Assembly: GCF_010183535.1 (NCBI RefSeq)
Contig: NC_071330.1
Span: 8,661,717 to 8,725,716 of the forward strand
Origin: Caenorhabditis remanei
Lineage: Eukaryota > Nematoda > Chromadorea > Rhabditida > Rhabditidae
DNA: 64,000 bases
Direction of reading: 5' to 3'
Below, in pieces: positions 36,422 to 49,400 of the stretch. The stretch's first letter is position 1. The number at the start of each line of letters is the position of its first letter. Made by a program: the position numbers and the translations under genes. Under the pieces are notes generated by a model. That model was given only the letters and a program-made list of their open reading frames with translations. It ran no database searches and was not told the origin of the DNA.

Positions 36422-39400
36422 ATGGCGCAAGCCTCTGCGCAACTACTGTTCGATGAGAGCGGGCAACCGTTCATCGTGATGCGCGAGCAAGAGAATCAGA
36501 AGCGTATCACCGGAGTTGAAGCTGTTAAGGTAAATTCGGATAATTTTTTATTTGACTTCGAAAAAATAATTCTTTAAAGAAAACAACAATGAGCTCGATC
36601 TTTTTCTAACGAGGAAAACTAACAGAAACAATCTAAGTCTTAGTTGTCAGTAAAATTGCCGGTGTTTCAGAGTCATATTTTGGCTGCTCGTGCTGTTGCA
36701 AACACTCTGCGCACTTCTCTTGGACCACGTGGACTCGACAAGATGCTCGTATCTCCAGATGGAGATGTGACCATCACAAACGACGGAGCTACAATCATGG
36801 AAAAGATGGACGTTCAGCATCATGTCGCCAAACTCATGGTTGAGCTCTCGAAATCACAAGATCACGAAATTGGGGATGGAACCACGGGTGTCGTTGGTAC
36901 GTTCGAATGTTATGTTTAGTTATTATTTCAAGTCTTCAACTTGACAACCTAGCAATTCCTCATAGGATAAAAACATAGATATCAGCTTTCTCAGTGTAGA
37001 TGCCGTTTGCTCAAATTTGACCAACTAGTAGACTTATCAACAAGCTTATCAACTTATCAACTGAGCAAGCGACTTCTAGATTTTCTATTTGATTTTGATT
37101 TTAATTTTTCCTCTAATTTTTTTTGAATATTTGAGATTTTTTCTGTGAAAAAAAAAACGTATTCGACTGTTTTCACTGTTCGAATCCTCTACTGAAGTTT
37201 TTATGACATTGTCCGATTTGGTTGTCATGTTGGAATCTGAACCAATACAAAGTAAAAATGCTCGAACAAGCTCACTGTCAGTTGAGCTGTATATATTTTC
37301 TGTCTTCTAAAATCTGTCAATCCTTCTCTCCTTTTTTGTTGGTCTATAATCGTGTTTACTATTCGCGCTTCGTTTTTTCTCGGTCTGTCTACAGTTCATT
37401 CCGATTGTGTGTTCATCGACTGAGAGTGAGGCACAACAGTTCGAAATTTCGGACAGAGGTTTTGTCAGATGATAATCTACTTTTTAAATCTTATTTGGAA
37501 CTATTTTTTTCCAATTGGTATATCAATAATAGTTTCAGATAAAACGGTGATTTTCATGATAGTGCACGTAACAAATAACGTCACTAACCCGGAATAAGCT
37601 CCAAATTTGGGCTATCAGTTTGAGTCATTTGACTGAATGGTCATTGATAACTTCGAGGTTATAAATACGAGCGTACTTTTTTTCAAAGATAGACAATGTT
37701 GTAGTGGACAAACATGCATTTGTCAGTTTCAAAAATCATCGTCTCTTTTCCCGTTCTCGGTGAGCTGTCTTTCAATCATAGGAAACTATACTTTCATCAG
37801 ACTTGTCAAAAATCGGGCCGGCCCGGGCCGGGCCGAGATTTTTCTTGACCGGGCCGGGCCGAAATTCCTCTTGGCCCGGCCCGGTCGGCCCGGATTCAAA
37901 AATGGGTACCCATTTTTACCAATTTTTTTCTTGAAATTTTTCGAAAAAAAGACTAAAAATGCTTGAATTATCATACATATTCACATTTTGATTCAATTTT
38001 AAATGTTTATTCGAAAACTATACTTTTTTCAAAAAATTTCCAAAAAAAAGTTGAAAAACAAAAAATGTTTCAAAACGGGCCGGCCCGTGACAAGTCTGAC
38101 TTTCATGTTATAATATTCGTTCGTATTATACGTATGATTCGTTTTCAAACTGCTAAATTAGTTAAGAATTGTATATAAATGAATATAACCGACTTTACTT
38201 CATGGTTCTTAGTATTAATTTAATTGCTAATCGGACTCCACGAGCCGGAACACCAAAGTTTTAGGACTTTTCTTTCTAAGCAAATCCAATTCACAATAGA
38301 ATACAAGGTTTTCCTCTCAAATTTTATTTATCTTGCTCACTAGTCAGTTTTAAAGGCTGAATGATTTCCTTCAAATTGCGTGTATATAGTTTTTTACCAT
38401 ATGTTTGCAATGGACGTGAACAAATATGGTATCATATGGATTGCATCGTTAAAATTCCAGTTCTTATCGCACTGTTTCTTTTCTCCAGCAATAGCGCATG
38501 CCAATCGCATAAAAACGTATTCATGTGTTATTGATCTTTTCTCTTTTTTTTAAACAATTAAAGTCCTTAGAAACTTATTTCTATTTTCCCTGAATTATCA
38601 GGAGAGAAAGCATCTAGCTGATAATTAGGTCTCCGAAAGGAATATTACGAGGCCATGTTTTTATTAGAAACAATGTCCACTTACGCATCACATCGTTTTT
38701 ATGCGATTACAATGTTTCTGAAGTCGTCCAACGTTTTTTCTTCCTTTTTTTTAGTTTCTTTCAATAAATAATTGAGTGGTTGCGGTGGTCTTGCGCTAAC
38801 ACTCATTCCTTCATTGCACGTCTCGTTTTTTCCTCTTTTATGTCCCATAACAAGTGTTTCGGCTTCCGTTGAGTCTAAGAGACAGAAGAGACGATAATTA
38901 GATTGGTGTGACCGACATGCGAGAGTGGGTGCTTCATCGTGCTCTTCAACTGAGCAACAATTCATAGAAAAAATGAGTAAGACATTTTCAAATATAGGGT
39001 TTTACTGCCCAGTCTGCCAAGCTCACACACCATGTCTTTGAATTTATGATTTGATGGAAAACTATTGGTTATTCATGCAGAGTGGTCGACTCGTGATATC
39101 TCCTATAAGAGCTTTAGATATGAATAATCGGATTGGATTTCCGGCTTCTTCTCCCCTAGTCATAAAGACTAGTTAATCTTTGGCTGAATTCATTTCTGAA
39201 ATACGGATTCGCAATAGTTTGCAGAAAAAAAAGTCCGGCTTTAACCAACTGTGAAATATCAGAAATCTGCAACGAAATTTAATTTCAAGGTTGCTAAGTT
39301 CTGATATCATATAATTATGAGTTAGTTGGTGTATAGTTTGCTTATTCTATAACTAGTTTAGAATATTTCTGAACATGGTAGGTGAATTTGTCACATGGTT

Positions 39401-42400
39401 ATTTGTTTTCTTGTTTAACTTCTATTTAACGCTGCTCAAGTTTTTTCTCTTCGGTCATCAAGAGATGATTGAAAAAATAATTTGTGAATTCCCCAACAAA
39501 GTTTGGTTTATTTTTTTCGTCGGTTAGGCTGAATGGGTGTAAAAAAAAAAGGTCGTCAGGGGCGACTGGTTTTCCACATGTTTCACTCATGTCATCATCA
39601 GATTATTCGATCTCTCTGTCCTCGTTTTTCTGCGCTAAATCGATCGACTATCGGAAAAAGTTTTCTTTCATACGTGACACGTCGATTTGAAGAAAAAGTA
39701 ACTGAAAGTTTGAAGAATTCAAGTTCGAACTTTCAACTTCCTATTATTTTCTATTTCAACCGACAAACGAGAATTGTTACCTTTTTCACAAGAGATCTTC
39801 TAGACTAGATATCTAATTTCCGGAGTGGTGAAAGGTGAAAACTGAAAAAAAGGTTGTCACGTGAGAGGAGAGACGATGGCAATTTAAAATATGTCTCTCC
39901 ACATAATGAATTTCTCTCTTGTTCTTTAAGGCACGTACTTTTTCGAAGTCAGTTGAATATATCTCGTGTTGTCTTCTTCTCTCCATAACTTGCATTCTTC
40001 CTAGCTCTTCACATCGATTCTGGCGTCCAGCACGAGCTCAAGGCCACATAGCTATCTTTTTCTGCTATGTGTCTCTTTTTCATCTTTTCTTGCTTGCTTT
40101 TTTTCTGCTCATGTTGCCGTTTTTCCTCCCTTTTCTTTTTTTTTTCACTAACCGATTTCGTCACACACTCTGATTCTCTGAAAGTTCTGCCAGTTTTCTA
40201 TGCTTTACTCGCTTTTTCGGCCACGTTGTTCTAGCTTTTAAACTATGATTTTCCCAAGAGAAGGCTGTTAAACTCAAAAATATTATTCATATTTTGAATC
40301 AATTTAATTTCTTTTTGAAAAATTCAGAGAAAGGACTTGTGCATCCGTTTTAGTATCGGCTGAAACAGAAAACGCCAAAAACAATCGAAATGTGACTATA
40401 AAACAAGTAGGTTTTTTCATTATCTTCGTTCTCCTTCCTGCCAATGCATTTTCGAATGTAATATAAAAATACGAAGTCATCAAAAAGTCGTTGAAAGAGG
40501 AGAATGGGCTCTTAGTGAGCTCGATCTATTTTTAATTTTGAGAAGTTCTGAAAAAGTACGATTTATGCTTATTGGTTGTCTTCTTTCTGTGTTTCGTCGG
40601 AATTTTCTGTGTATTATCTGAAAGCAGACTCATTTTACTTAACCTCCCTGTTATTTCGTTTTTTTTCTGATGTTTTCTTTTTCCATTTTCTGTCACTGAC
40701 GATGTCGTCAACTATGATAGAGACCGAAAAGCGGAAAAGTGTGTCAACCGCTTTTTCGCTCTCTTTTTCCTCTTTTAGATGCTAACACATACCAAAATGG
40801 CTCAGGGGTCTTTCAAACGTTTTTACGCGTTTCCGTCGTAATTTTTGTTTGAATGTAAACTGTCCTTAATTCCTGAAATATGAATTGCGAAAATCTGTTC
40901 TTTAGTCTGCTTGTGGTTTCAGACACGCTGATGAAGGGGGTTGTTTTTCAGCTAAAATCCTCCTGTCTGTCCCTGTGGACGGATTTGTTTTTGATAGCTT
41001 TCAGTGAAAAAGAGAGCACTCAGATTTAGAAGGTTTTTTTGAGTGATTTACAATTTTCGAAATAGTTTATCGGAATAGTGTCCGTCCAAAAGCTGCATAT
41101 TTAACAGACTCTATAATTTAGATGTTTACTGCTTGTTTTGGAAGAATTATGATAGCTATTCCTTCCTCTAAATGAGAAATGTGCAAGTTTCCGCTCTGAT
41201 ATGTAATTGAGCGCTTCTATCGATTTGAATGAACACAAAAATTTAATCAAAGAAAGTTTAAGACAGGCTGAATATATCATACTTGCAAACCGGGCTGACA
41301 CGGGCCGACGCGTAACTCGCTTCAAACTCAACATTATGAGCTGAAAAATATTCCAAAATGTAGATCTCGGCGAGTTCCATGTCTGTGTCCTAATACGGAC
41401 TGGCGGCTATTCGTTAATCTGCCGCGGGCCGGGCTAGAATAACTTTTTCGGCCCTATTTCGCGTTTTTTGGCTCTTTTTCCCGGCCCGCGGCGCATTTAT
41501 TAATAGTCATCCGGCCCGTATTAGGACACAGACATAGAACTCGCCGAGATCAACATTTGGTATATTTTTCAGCTCATAATGTTGAGTTTGAACTTCAAAC
41601 TTTGAAGCCAGTTACGCGCCGGCCCGGTTTGCAAGTATGGAATATATGAAAATCAATTTTGGCGCAGTTTTCCTTCACCTCACCTTCGTTACATTCGGTT
41701 GACCATTGGAGAAAAATGACATCATTTCTTCGTTTCTTTTCCACCTGCGTGTTTCTTGGTATCAATTCGTTGATAATCGACAATTCGAATAGGTGCGAAT
41801 AGATTCAGTTTTACTTCGCGTCATTTCTATTCGAACTTCATTTTTGGTTTTTAGTAGTTTGAAACTAGGTTGGAGATTCCTTGTAGTTTTGCTGATTATC
41901 TATTTCCAATAGATGTTTTATTGAATATCAGACATTCGCTATCATCATCACTGTGGGTGGTCTGGTCAGAACACCAATATCCACAGAAATAGCGGAGGTT
42001 GACACACTTCAAGTCGGACAGGGAAAGAAAAGCTTGCGTCATCGACCGTCTGTATAGTCGTCCTATCTCTGCGTCTACATGTTTTGATCACTTGATCTAT
42101 CGTTCTTGCCTTTTCCTCCTCGCGTTCTTTGCCACAGGTGGGCTAGTCTCAGTGCAATTGTACCCCCCATCACCGCATCTACGTAACAAGCAGACCAGAT
42201 GCTGCATTTGCTGTCTAGATGCAAGAAGAAGAAGAGACCTGGGCCATCAAAAACTGATTGCGTAATCGTCTCCGGGGTCAGAGAAAAGGGAGGTTTATCG
42301 CAGGGTCACCTCTTATATTGTATGCGTACCTACTCTTCACAGTGTGCATACTCTTTTTCGAATCGAACACTCCGTTGAATACAGATTCTAGTACCAACGT

Positions 42401-45400
42401 AGGGAAACTTCCATTTCCAAGAATTTTGAGATCAATTTGAACTAGAGCTTCTAATATGCTTAATCAAATATATGTTGGCCAGGAGTTTTTTGTAACTCGA
42501 AAATTCGTTCTTTTGCACCTCGTGTCTCTATCTCCAATTTATGAGCAAACAGACGTACGACAAAAGAAAACCTCTGACGATTTTCATTTTTGTGTGCGTT
42601 GACTCGATCTCTCGGGACAATGTGCTCTATTTCTCTTGTTCTAACTGCTGCGCCGTTCTGCCACGTCACTATTTCTTTAAATTTTTCTAACCGTTTGCTC
42701 TCAAGATAGAAAAGAGTTTGTTGATTGTGCGCGCCATCTCATCTTCTCTTCCCCGTAGCTAGCTTTTCTTTTCCTTTTTGCTATCATTCGTGTTTTCATA
42801 TTAATCTTTCTATGCCACGTCAGATGTCCATCTAGCCTTTTCTACAGAAATAAGATACTTTTAGTTCTTGGTCTTATAGATAATATGTTAATACTTCCGA
42901 AGACTGGTTAAAAACATATGTTCAAAATTCTTTCTCACGTGACAACATAGATTTTGTTTCCTTGTGAATTGCACCCTATGAGAAAAGTGACACTTTTCCT
43001 AGTTGTGCTATTCGTGCGGCTGTTCTTAAGTACAATCGTATTCTAACGCTACTCGGTCATAAAACAACTACGTTACCGCTTTTCTCCGTTCTATTCCCCC
43101 TTTACAATTTTCAAAGTTCTTCATATGTTTTATTTTATTTTGAATACGCACGCAAGGTACGTGAAAATTAAGAGTTGAGAGTTCAATATGTCCGTGTCCG
43201 TTATTCTTTTAAACGTGAACTTCCTTCATTTACTGTATTTCCTCTTCTTATTTCTTGCTTTGAAAAATGTTTCGAAAGTGAGAAGCAAAGACCATACGCG
43301 ATAGATACCAGGTGAAACACATAAGATTGGCGGCCGCATTATTACTCGACTTTGAAACACGAACTTGTACTTCATTTCTCGGAACTTTACCCAGTGTCGA
43401 TCTTTCGCTGTCTTCATCTTTCTTCTATATAACTTCCTGGCTTTTCTTTGACTCATCATTTTACGTTTCCTAGCAATTTGAAGCTCCTCTTGCACCATCT
43501 CCCATTTTTTCTTCTGTGACCTAATACGACGTTTGATCTCCTGTCTTTCTTTCCTAACAGATCTTCTAGCAGCTCTTCTGTCGGATTCCCATCGCTCTCT
43601 GAACTCCGCTGCCAAGATAGCTGCCAGCTCACGGAAACTTTCTTTTAAATCTTGAACGAAATCCATCGAATCCATGTTGACGATTCCTATTCTCTTTTTA
43701 ACTTGATTCCCTCTTGCCGACCAATCATCGATGAAAAAAATTTGGGAATTTTTGTCTACCAGGCATTAATTCTCGTCGAATGAGATAACTTAAAATAACT
43801 TTTCATAACTAAAAATACAATTTTCAGTTCTCGCTGGAGCACTTCTTGAAGAAGCTGAGAAGCTCATCGATCGAGGAATCCACCCAATCAAAATCGCCGA
43901 TGGATTCGATTTGGCATGCAAGAAGGCGTTGGAGACGCTGGACTCTATCTCCGACAAATTCCCCGTTGAAAATCGCGAACGACTCGTCGAAACGGCTCAG
44001 ACCAGCCTGGGAAGTAAAATGTAAGTAAAAAGTAAGATAATTATTGCTATTGTTCAATCAAACTTTCAGCGTAAATCGCTCTATTCGCCAATTCGCTGAG
44101 ATTGCCGTCGATGCTGTTCTCTCTGTTGCTGATGTTGAGACAAAAGACGTGAATTTCGAAATGATTAAGATGGAAGGAAAAGTTGGAGGACGGCTTGAAG
44201 ATACCATTCTTGTAAAAGGAATTGTTATCGATAAGACTATGTCTCATCCTCAAATGCCGAAGGAGCTGAAGAATGCTAAGGTATAATTGAAAACCTATGT
44301 CAATTTGAAAGAAGTTATGAAAATCACTCTCAAAAAGGTAGAGCACTTTATTTATGTTCAATCTTCAGGTCGCCATTCTCACCTGCCCATTCGAGCCACC
44401 AAAGCCAAAGACTAAGCATAAGCTTGACATCACATCCACCGAAGATTTCAAGGCTCTTCGTGAATACGAACGTGAGACGTTCGAGACTATGATTCGTCAA
44501 GTGAAAGAAAGTGGAGCTACACTTGCAATCTGTCAATGGGGATTCGATGACGAAGCAAATCATCTTCTCCAAGCCAATGATTTACCAGCTGTCAGATGGG
44601 TTGGAGGTCCAGAAATTGAACTGTTGGCTATCGCTACGAATTCTCGTATCGTCCCAAGATTTTCCGAGTTGACAAAGGAGAAGCTTGGAACTGCTGGACT
44701 CGTACGTGAGATCACGTTCGGAGCAGCAAAAGATCGAATGCTTTCAATCGAGCAGTGCCCAAATAACAAAGCAGTCACCATTTTCGTTCGTGGTGGTAAC
44801 AAGATGGTAAGTTGGTCTTATAGTAGCATTTTTCGAATATTTAAATTTCAGATTATCGATGAGGCGAAACGTGCTCTTCATGATGCTCTCTGTGTTATTC
44901 GTAATCTTGTCCGTGACTCTCGTATCGTTTATGGAGGAGGATCTGCTGAGCTCGCGGCCGCAATTCAAGTTGCCAAGGAAGCTGATCGTATTGATGGTAT
45001 TGAGCAATATGCTTTCCGAGCATTTGCTGATGCTCTCGAATCGATTCCAATGGCTTTGGCTGAGAATTCCGGACTTGCACCAATCGAAGCCCTCTCCGAC
45101 TTGAAGGTAAATTTATTTTATTTGTTAGGATCAGTTTTTCTTTTCAAAATACGTTCAACCTCAATAGATGATTATCTTGCATTTTTTCCCAAGTCCACGA
45201 ATCTCGCACACACTCGGTCTCACTATAAATCTCTTCCACCACTTTCCTCTAATTCTTCGAGTAGATTCTCATATTATCGGCGTGATAATCTATGTTTTCT
45301 TCTTTTATCCTATGCCAAATAATCTCAGATGAAGAAACAAGGGGATCGCGCTTTTCCCGTAGCCTTATATCGTTCGCACTACTTACATAACGAAATATTT

Positions 45401-45659
45401 CAGGCTAAACAAATCGAGACTAAAAACTCTTTCCTCGGAATTGACGCCGTCTTCGCTGGAACCAACGACATGAAAGAACAAAAAGTCATTGAGACATTAC
45501 TCAGCAAACGTGAACAGATCTCGTTAGCTACTCAGGTATGCATTTTATCCTTCCTCATGATCCAGTTTTCCTCGCAAACTAAATTTTCAGGTAGTTCGCA
45601 TGATTCTCAAAATTGACGATGTTCGTGTTCCTGATGATGAGAAGATGGGCTCCTATTGA
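36422..45659 (+). CDS. cct-5: T-complex chaperonin subunit epsilon (CCT5)
   Basis: The gene has eight exons: 36422-36529, 36671-36896, 43828-44020, 44070-44280, 44369-44806, 44852-45106, 45404-45535 and 45591-45659. They give 543 aa, the expected CCT5 length. The N-terminus ([20 protein letters not shown]) is typical of the epsilon subunit. Group II chaperonin nucleotide motifs are intact: SLGPRGLDK (52-60), TITNDGAT (70-77), GDGTTG (104-109) and YGGGSAE (419-425). It is one of eight paralogous subunits of the cytosolic TRiC/CCT ring that folds actin and tubulin. Intron 2 (36897-43827) is 6.93 kb, whereas most other introns here are under 100 bp. It contains two GC-rich foldback repeats and an antisense ORF. 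The start lies about 30 bases after an acceptor (CTGTTTTCAG at 36383-36392). HSF-type sites lie upstream. Confidence 0.97.
37797..38099. repeat. GC-rich foldback element 1 in the cct-5 long intron
   Basis: The ends are TCAGACTTGTCA and TGACAAGTCTGA, perfect 12-base inverted repeats. Just inside lie CGGGCCGGCCCGGGCCGGGCC and the matching ACGGGCCGGCCCG. The centre is AT-rich. Several GGGCCGGGCCGA modules repeat at 37817-37895. It has no coding capacity. Confidence 0.8.
41278..41638. repeat. GC-rich foldback element 2 in the cct-5 long intron
   Basis: This 361 bp element begins CATACTTGCAAACCGGGC and ends GCCCGGTTTGCAAGTATGG. The arms extend inward with few mismatches: both contain CTCAACATTATGAGCTGAAAAATAT, AGATCTCGGCGAGTTC and TGTCTGTGTCCTAATACGG or their complements. 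The loop holds CCGCGGGCCGGGC and GCCCGGCCCGCGG-type blocks. The left arm has CGCGTAACTCGCTTCAAACTC where the right arm has an extra AACTTCAAA segment. Confidence 0.8.
43226..43675 (-). CDS. Possible nested gene: basic helical protein, 149 aa
   Basis: This is a single open frame on the strand opposite cct-5, inside its long intron and ending about 150 bases before exon 3 in cct-5 orientation. The product begins [20 protein letters not shown]. Residues 20-100 are almost all Arg, Lys, Glu, Gln and Ala ([20 protein letters not shown] and similar), as in a long charged helix or coiled coil. The last 45 residues look different ([20 protein letters not shown]), and the true gene may splice before them. 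Codon use in the helical part looks protein-coding rather than random. I do not recognise a family. It could be a nested gene, a retained exon of an unseen gene or a chance frame. Confidence 0.4.
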   Translation of the reverse strand: MDSMDFVQDLKESFRELAAILAAEFRERWESDRRAARRSVRKERQEIKRRIRSQKKKWEMVQEELQIARKRKMMSQRKARKLYRRKMKTAKDRHWVKFREMKYKFVFQSRVIMRPPILCVSPGIYRVWSLLLTFETFFKARNKKRKYSK

Positions 45660-46068
45660 GACGACCGACGACGGTTACAATAGATAACAATCTTTCGGTG
45701 TCGCCCTCTTTTCATTTCCCGTTTGTTTCCAATTCTTCTTTTTTGTTTCTTCTATCAAAAATCTCTTCCCCTTTTCTCTCCCACTGCTATTACCTTTTCG
45801 TATGATTTTCCCATCTCTATAATTGCTTGCTCCCAGTTTACTCTTTTTTTCAACGATACTCTATTGTCATTTTGTTACTATAAAGTTTGTTGCTGCTTTA
45901 CGGCGGAGAAAGTGATATTAATTTGACATTGTTTTAAATTCTGTCACATCCATTGCGATGTTCAGTGTGGATTTCTGTGTGTAATTCATTTCGCTCTGTG
46001 ATGACAATTTTTATTAATCTCTTCTAATCTCTTCTTGCTTTTTCTTGATTCTAACATGGGTTTTATAG
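45660..46068. other. Spacer between cct-5 and the atf-7 leader
   Basis: This 409-base pyrimidine-rich stretch runs from the cct-5 stop to the first acceptor of the atf-7 leader (TTTTATAG ending 46068). The spacing is at the upper end of nematode operon spacers, but I see no clear AATAAA, so an operon remains undecided. Confidence 0.35.
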
Positions 46069-46114
46069 AAATTTGGAAATAGCGGAATTACGAGACGCAG
46101 ACTTCGTGAAGACG

Positions 46115-46432
46115 ATGAACTCGACACCTCGTGAGCACCTTCTTCACTGATACATTTGAGGTTTGTGGATAGTTGCTTTGATTGTTTATGTTATGAAAAA
46201 TTTGTGTTAATTCGTTTGATCTCTAAAATTCTTTTCCAATATTCTTTGATTTTTGTCGTGCCACTACGTTTTTTTCTGGTTGAAACTACATTTATTTGTA
46301 AAAATACTCGTTTTGTAGTTTTTATCTCTTTTTCAATATATATTTCATACTATTTTCTTCATTTCAGCCCTGCCAATTCAACACAGTCATGTCGGTTGTT
46401 ACGAGCACAAGTATGCAGTCGGATTCAAATAA
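46115..46432 (+). promoter_or_regulatory. Upstream ORF overlapping the first atf-7 start codon
   Basis: If leader exons 46069-46130 and 46368-46436 are spliced (donor CCTC/GTGAGC, acceptor ATTTCAG), an ATG at 46115 opens a 26-codon frame, [15 protein letters not shown] onwards. It stops at TAA 46430-46432, past the main ATG at 46389 and in a different frame. This overlapping arrangement would limit translation from 46389, as in other stress-responsive bZIP mRNAs. It is a prediction from splice sites only. Confidence 0.35.
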
Positions 46433-49400
46433 AAAGGTTAGTTTTAAATTAAATTTCTCTAGAATAGGGTAGATTTAGAATACGAATAATAAATACTTGG
46501 GATGAGTTTTTACTAGTTATGGCAAATTATCGTTTTTACTGGATTTTTGAACTTCAAATATAACTGACCACCCATAAAAACTAAAAGAGAATCTGAGATA
46601 TCAGGAGAATTGAGAAGGTGAAAATGACGTAGACAACAAGTCGAGCCTCTTTTTCTCTTCTTTTTTTCTTCTTTTTCGTTTCGTCGTCATCATTTGGGAT
46701 TGTGGCGTTGTGTCAGAGGACACTCACTTGTGGGGCCACATCCCTGTTTCTCTCTTCGATGCCGTTGTCCCAGCAAAATATCGGGTTTCCTCTCCTGCTG
46801 TCCGTCGTCGTTTTTTTTCGGTCTATCCTGGGTTCAGAGTCGTGGCGATGAGATGATGCTGATCACTCGAAAAACTTTGTTAGGTTATTTTCCGATCGGT
46901 TTTTGCATTCTAAGATTGTCCAAATAACTAGTTCACATAAAACGTCGCATAGCTCCTCGAATACTTCAGTCATTTACTGTGGATTCGAAAATGTCTCTCC
47001 AAGTTTTTATTCCTGCAAAATCGCAAATCTTGAGAATTCGAATTCATACAGCATATTTTATCGTTGATCCATACATACTCTAATTTTAATTTATTGCCCC
47101 GATTTTTTTTCAATCTGCGCGTTTCACATTGAGCCAACTAAAGCACTGGAGCTTAATTTTCTTCGTCCCCTTTCTTCCCATCGACTTCTTCTAGAAAGAA
47201 ACCTATTGATGGTAATGGGTCGACATGTCTTCAATGTCCTCATGTCGAGGTCAGAATTCATCAAGCAAAAAAGAGGTTGGCTTCTCTCTTTTCCTCTAAT
47301 TTGAAATGCATAAAAGTGCTCACTGGATGTCAGTTGCTCTATGCTCTCTTTCAATTCATCAGCATGTGAATATCATGAATGTTTCTTCTTTTTCTGCGAA
47401 ACCTCCAGAAAAATCACATATTCTCCTCACTTTGATGTATAAATTGTCTAGTCACTCCCGCTTTCTTTTCCTTCAAAGTCCATCGAAATTTGTGCTCAGA
47501 GCACATAACTCGTGACTCCTCCCACAGCCGCAAAAAAGTGAAGAGAGTGTGGTGCCTGGTGATAATATATGATTCTTAGACACAAATTACCAGGTTCTTT
47601 TCCTCGATTTAAGCTTATCCTATGCATCGTCACTAAGCTCCTCCTTCTTATTTTCCTTTTTCATGAAAGTTCGTTCGATTTTTCTTATCGAAGATTTTTC
47701 GTTTGAAGTTTCATCGGAGTTGTGGCCCATCTTCTATGGTCTCGAAAACGTCCAGTTTTCATGTAGCTACAGACGGCTATATTCTATTTTTCACGAAAAA
47801 GGAAAATTGAAAGTTCTCGACGTCTTTTTTCTTTTCATTCTTCAACTCACCCTCCAATTTTCATCGACTCTGTTCGATTTCCTCTTCGCATTCTTTTTCA
47901 CACATCCTTTCAAAAAAAAGTTTGTTTTTAAACCAAAAAATGTTTGCTATTTTGGAAATTCCCCTTCAATTTTTATTTCTCTACTCCTATTTTTATCACT
48001 TGATAACTCAGTCTACTATCTGTTTGCAAAACGAAAGTATTGTATTTTCTATCTCTTGATAATAGAAACAAACAAAAACATCATGACATCATCTGAAAAC
48101 ACTCCCTCCCCTCTATCACTTTTCCCAATTTTCTATGTGACAGTCTGACAGTTCGCCGTGATGACGTCACATCAAAAAGACAAAATAGAAGATCGTCGTC
48201 ACGTATCAAAAGAAGCGACCGCTGTTATCATATCAAAAAGACGAAAATTGGCAGCAAAGATTCCCTATCGTTTTTCGCAAAGATTTTTCTCTTTCGCGTC
48301 CATCTTGAACCGATTTTGGACGCGCAACAATTTTTCAAGTTCACATGTCATTTACTATTATTTATTTTTGCCGTTTCCTTTCTCTGTCATGGAATATAAA
48401 TCAGGATCAAAAACGGCTTGGAAAAGGATTTCCAGTCAGAATTCTCAGACAAAAAAGCAAGCGCAAAATTATCTGCTATCACGTGACTTTTTCTTGTTAT
48501 GCGTATAAACTCACACTAATCCTATCATTGTTAATGAAACAAGTTCCGGCAAATTAGGTTCAGTGTGATCAGAGCATCGTAGAATTCATGAATATTTTCC
48601 CGCTTCTAATATCCTATTTCAATTTCTTGAATCTCATTGAAAAGAATGAATTCAATTAGACATATTTTTTAACTCAGTTTTTCGTCACGAATGTTTCCGG
48701 ATTCCATTCTCTGGACATCGAACGTTTATGTGCCATCAAGGATCTATGGCAAATCTTACGATCACAACCTTTTTAAAATCCCATATTTCATTTTTTAAAT
48801 CATTCTAATCTGTTCTAAACTATCATCTCTTCTTCAATCACCTTTCTTTTCCTCGTGCCCTTGTTTTTAGTGGGTCTTTCTCTCCAAGTCGTCCTTGATC
48901 AGAAACACTTCTGTTCTCGGTCTACACGTCGTCATCATTCTTTTTGTTTCCTTCTGATTCCTTCCCTAATTTCAAAAATCATCAAAGATTTCGATCAACG
49001 AGAAAGATCATTCCAATACTGGTTCACTGTCTGTAGCTTTTCCCCTTTCCAAACATTTCTTCGACTTATGAAACGAACCGCAGACGATCATTGTCTTTGA
49101 TCAGCTACTGGCTACAGTAACTTACATTTTTATCATCTTCCTCCTCCCAGTCATCACTAAAATAGACATGTGACGCGCGTAACAACGGATTGAAATGTGT
49201 TCCGTACCGCCCCATCTCTTGTTATGTTATCCCTTCTCTCGCGCCAACATTTTTTGATCTCTCAGCGGTTTCCCTCGATTTTACGACAGGGTTTTTTATC
49301 TGCAACTTTTGTCGACCTGTTGACGTCATCTGAACAATGTCAGAGGTCTACTCCTCTCCCATTTTTTGTCAACTTCACGATTCGATGGAAAGGTTTTGTT

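Noticed and set aside
38699..38965. 88-aa minus-strand frame in the cct-5 intron ([18 protein letters not shown]...)
   Set aside because: Composition is not clearly biased to protein, and there is no domain or splice signal pair. It is weaker than the frame at 43226-43675.
46069..46452. Possible coding extension of atf-7 through leader exon 46069-46130
   Set aside because: All three frames were followed across the 46130/46368 junction. None continues in frame into 51049 without a stop, apart from the ATG at 46389.
47663..48148. 161-aa plus-strand frame in the atf-7 first intron
   Set aside because: It is dominated by Phe/Leu/Ser from a T-rich tract and has no signal, domain or consistent splice context.
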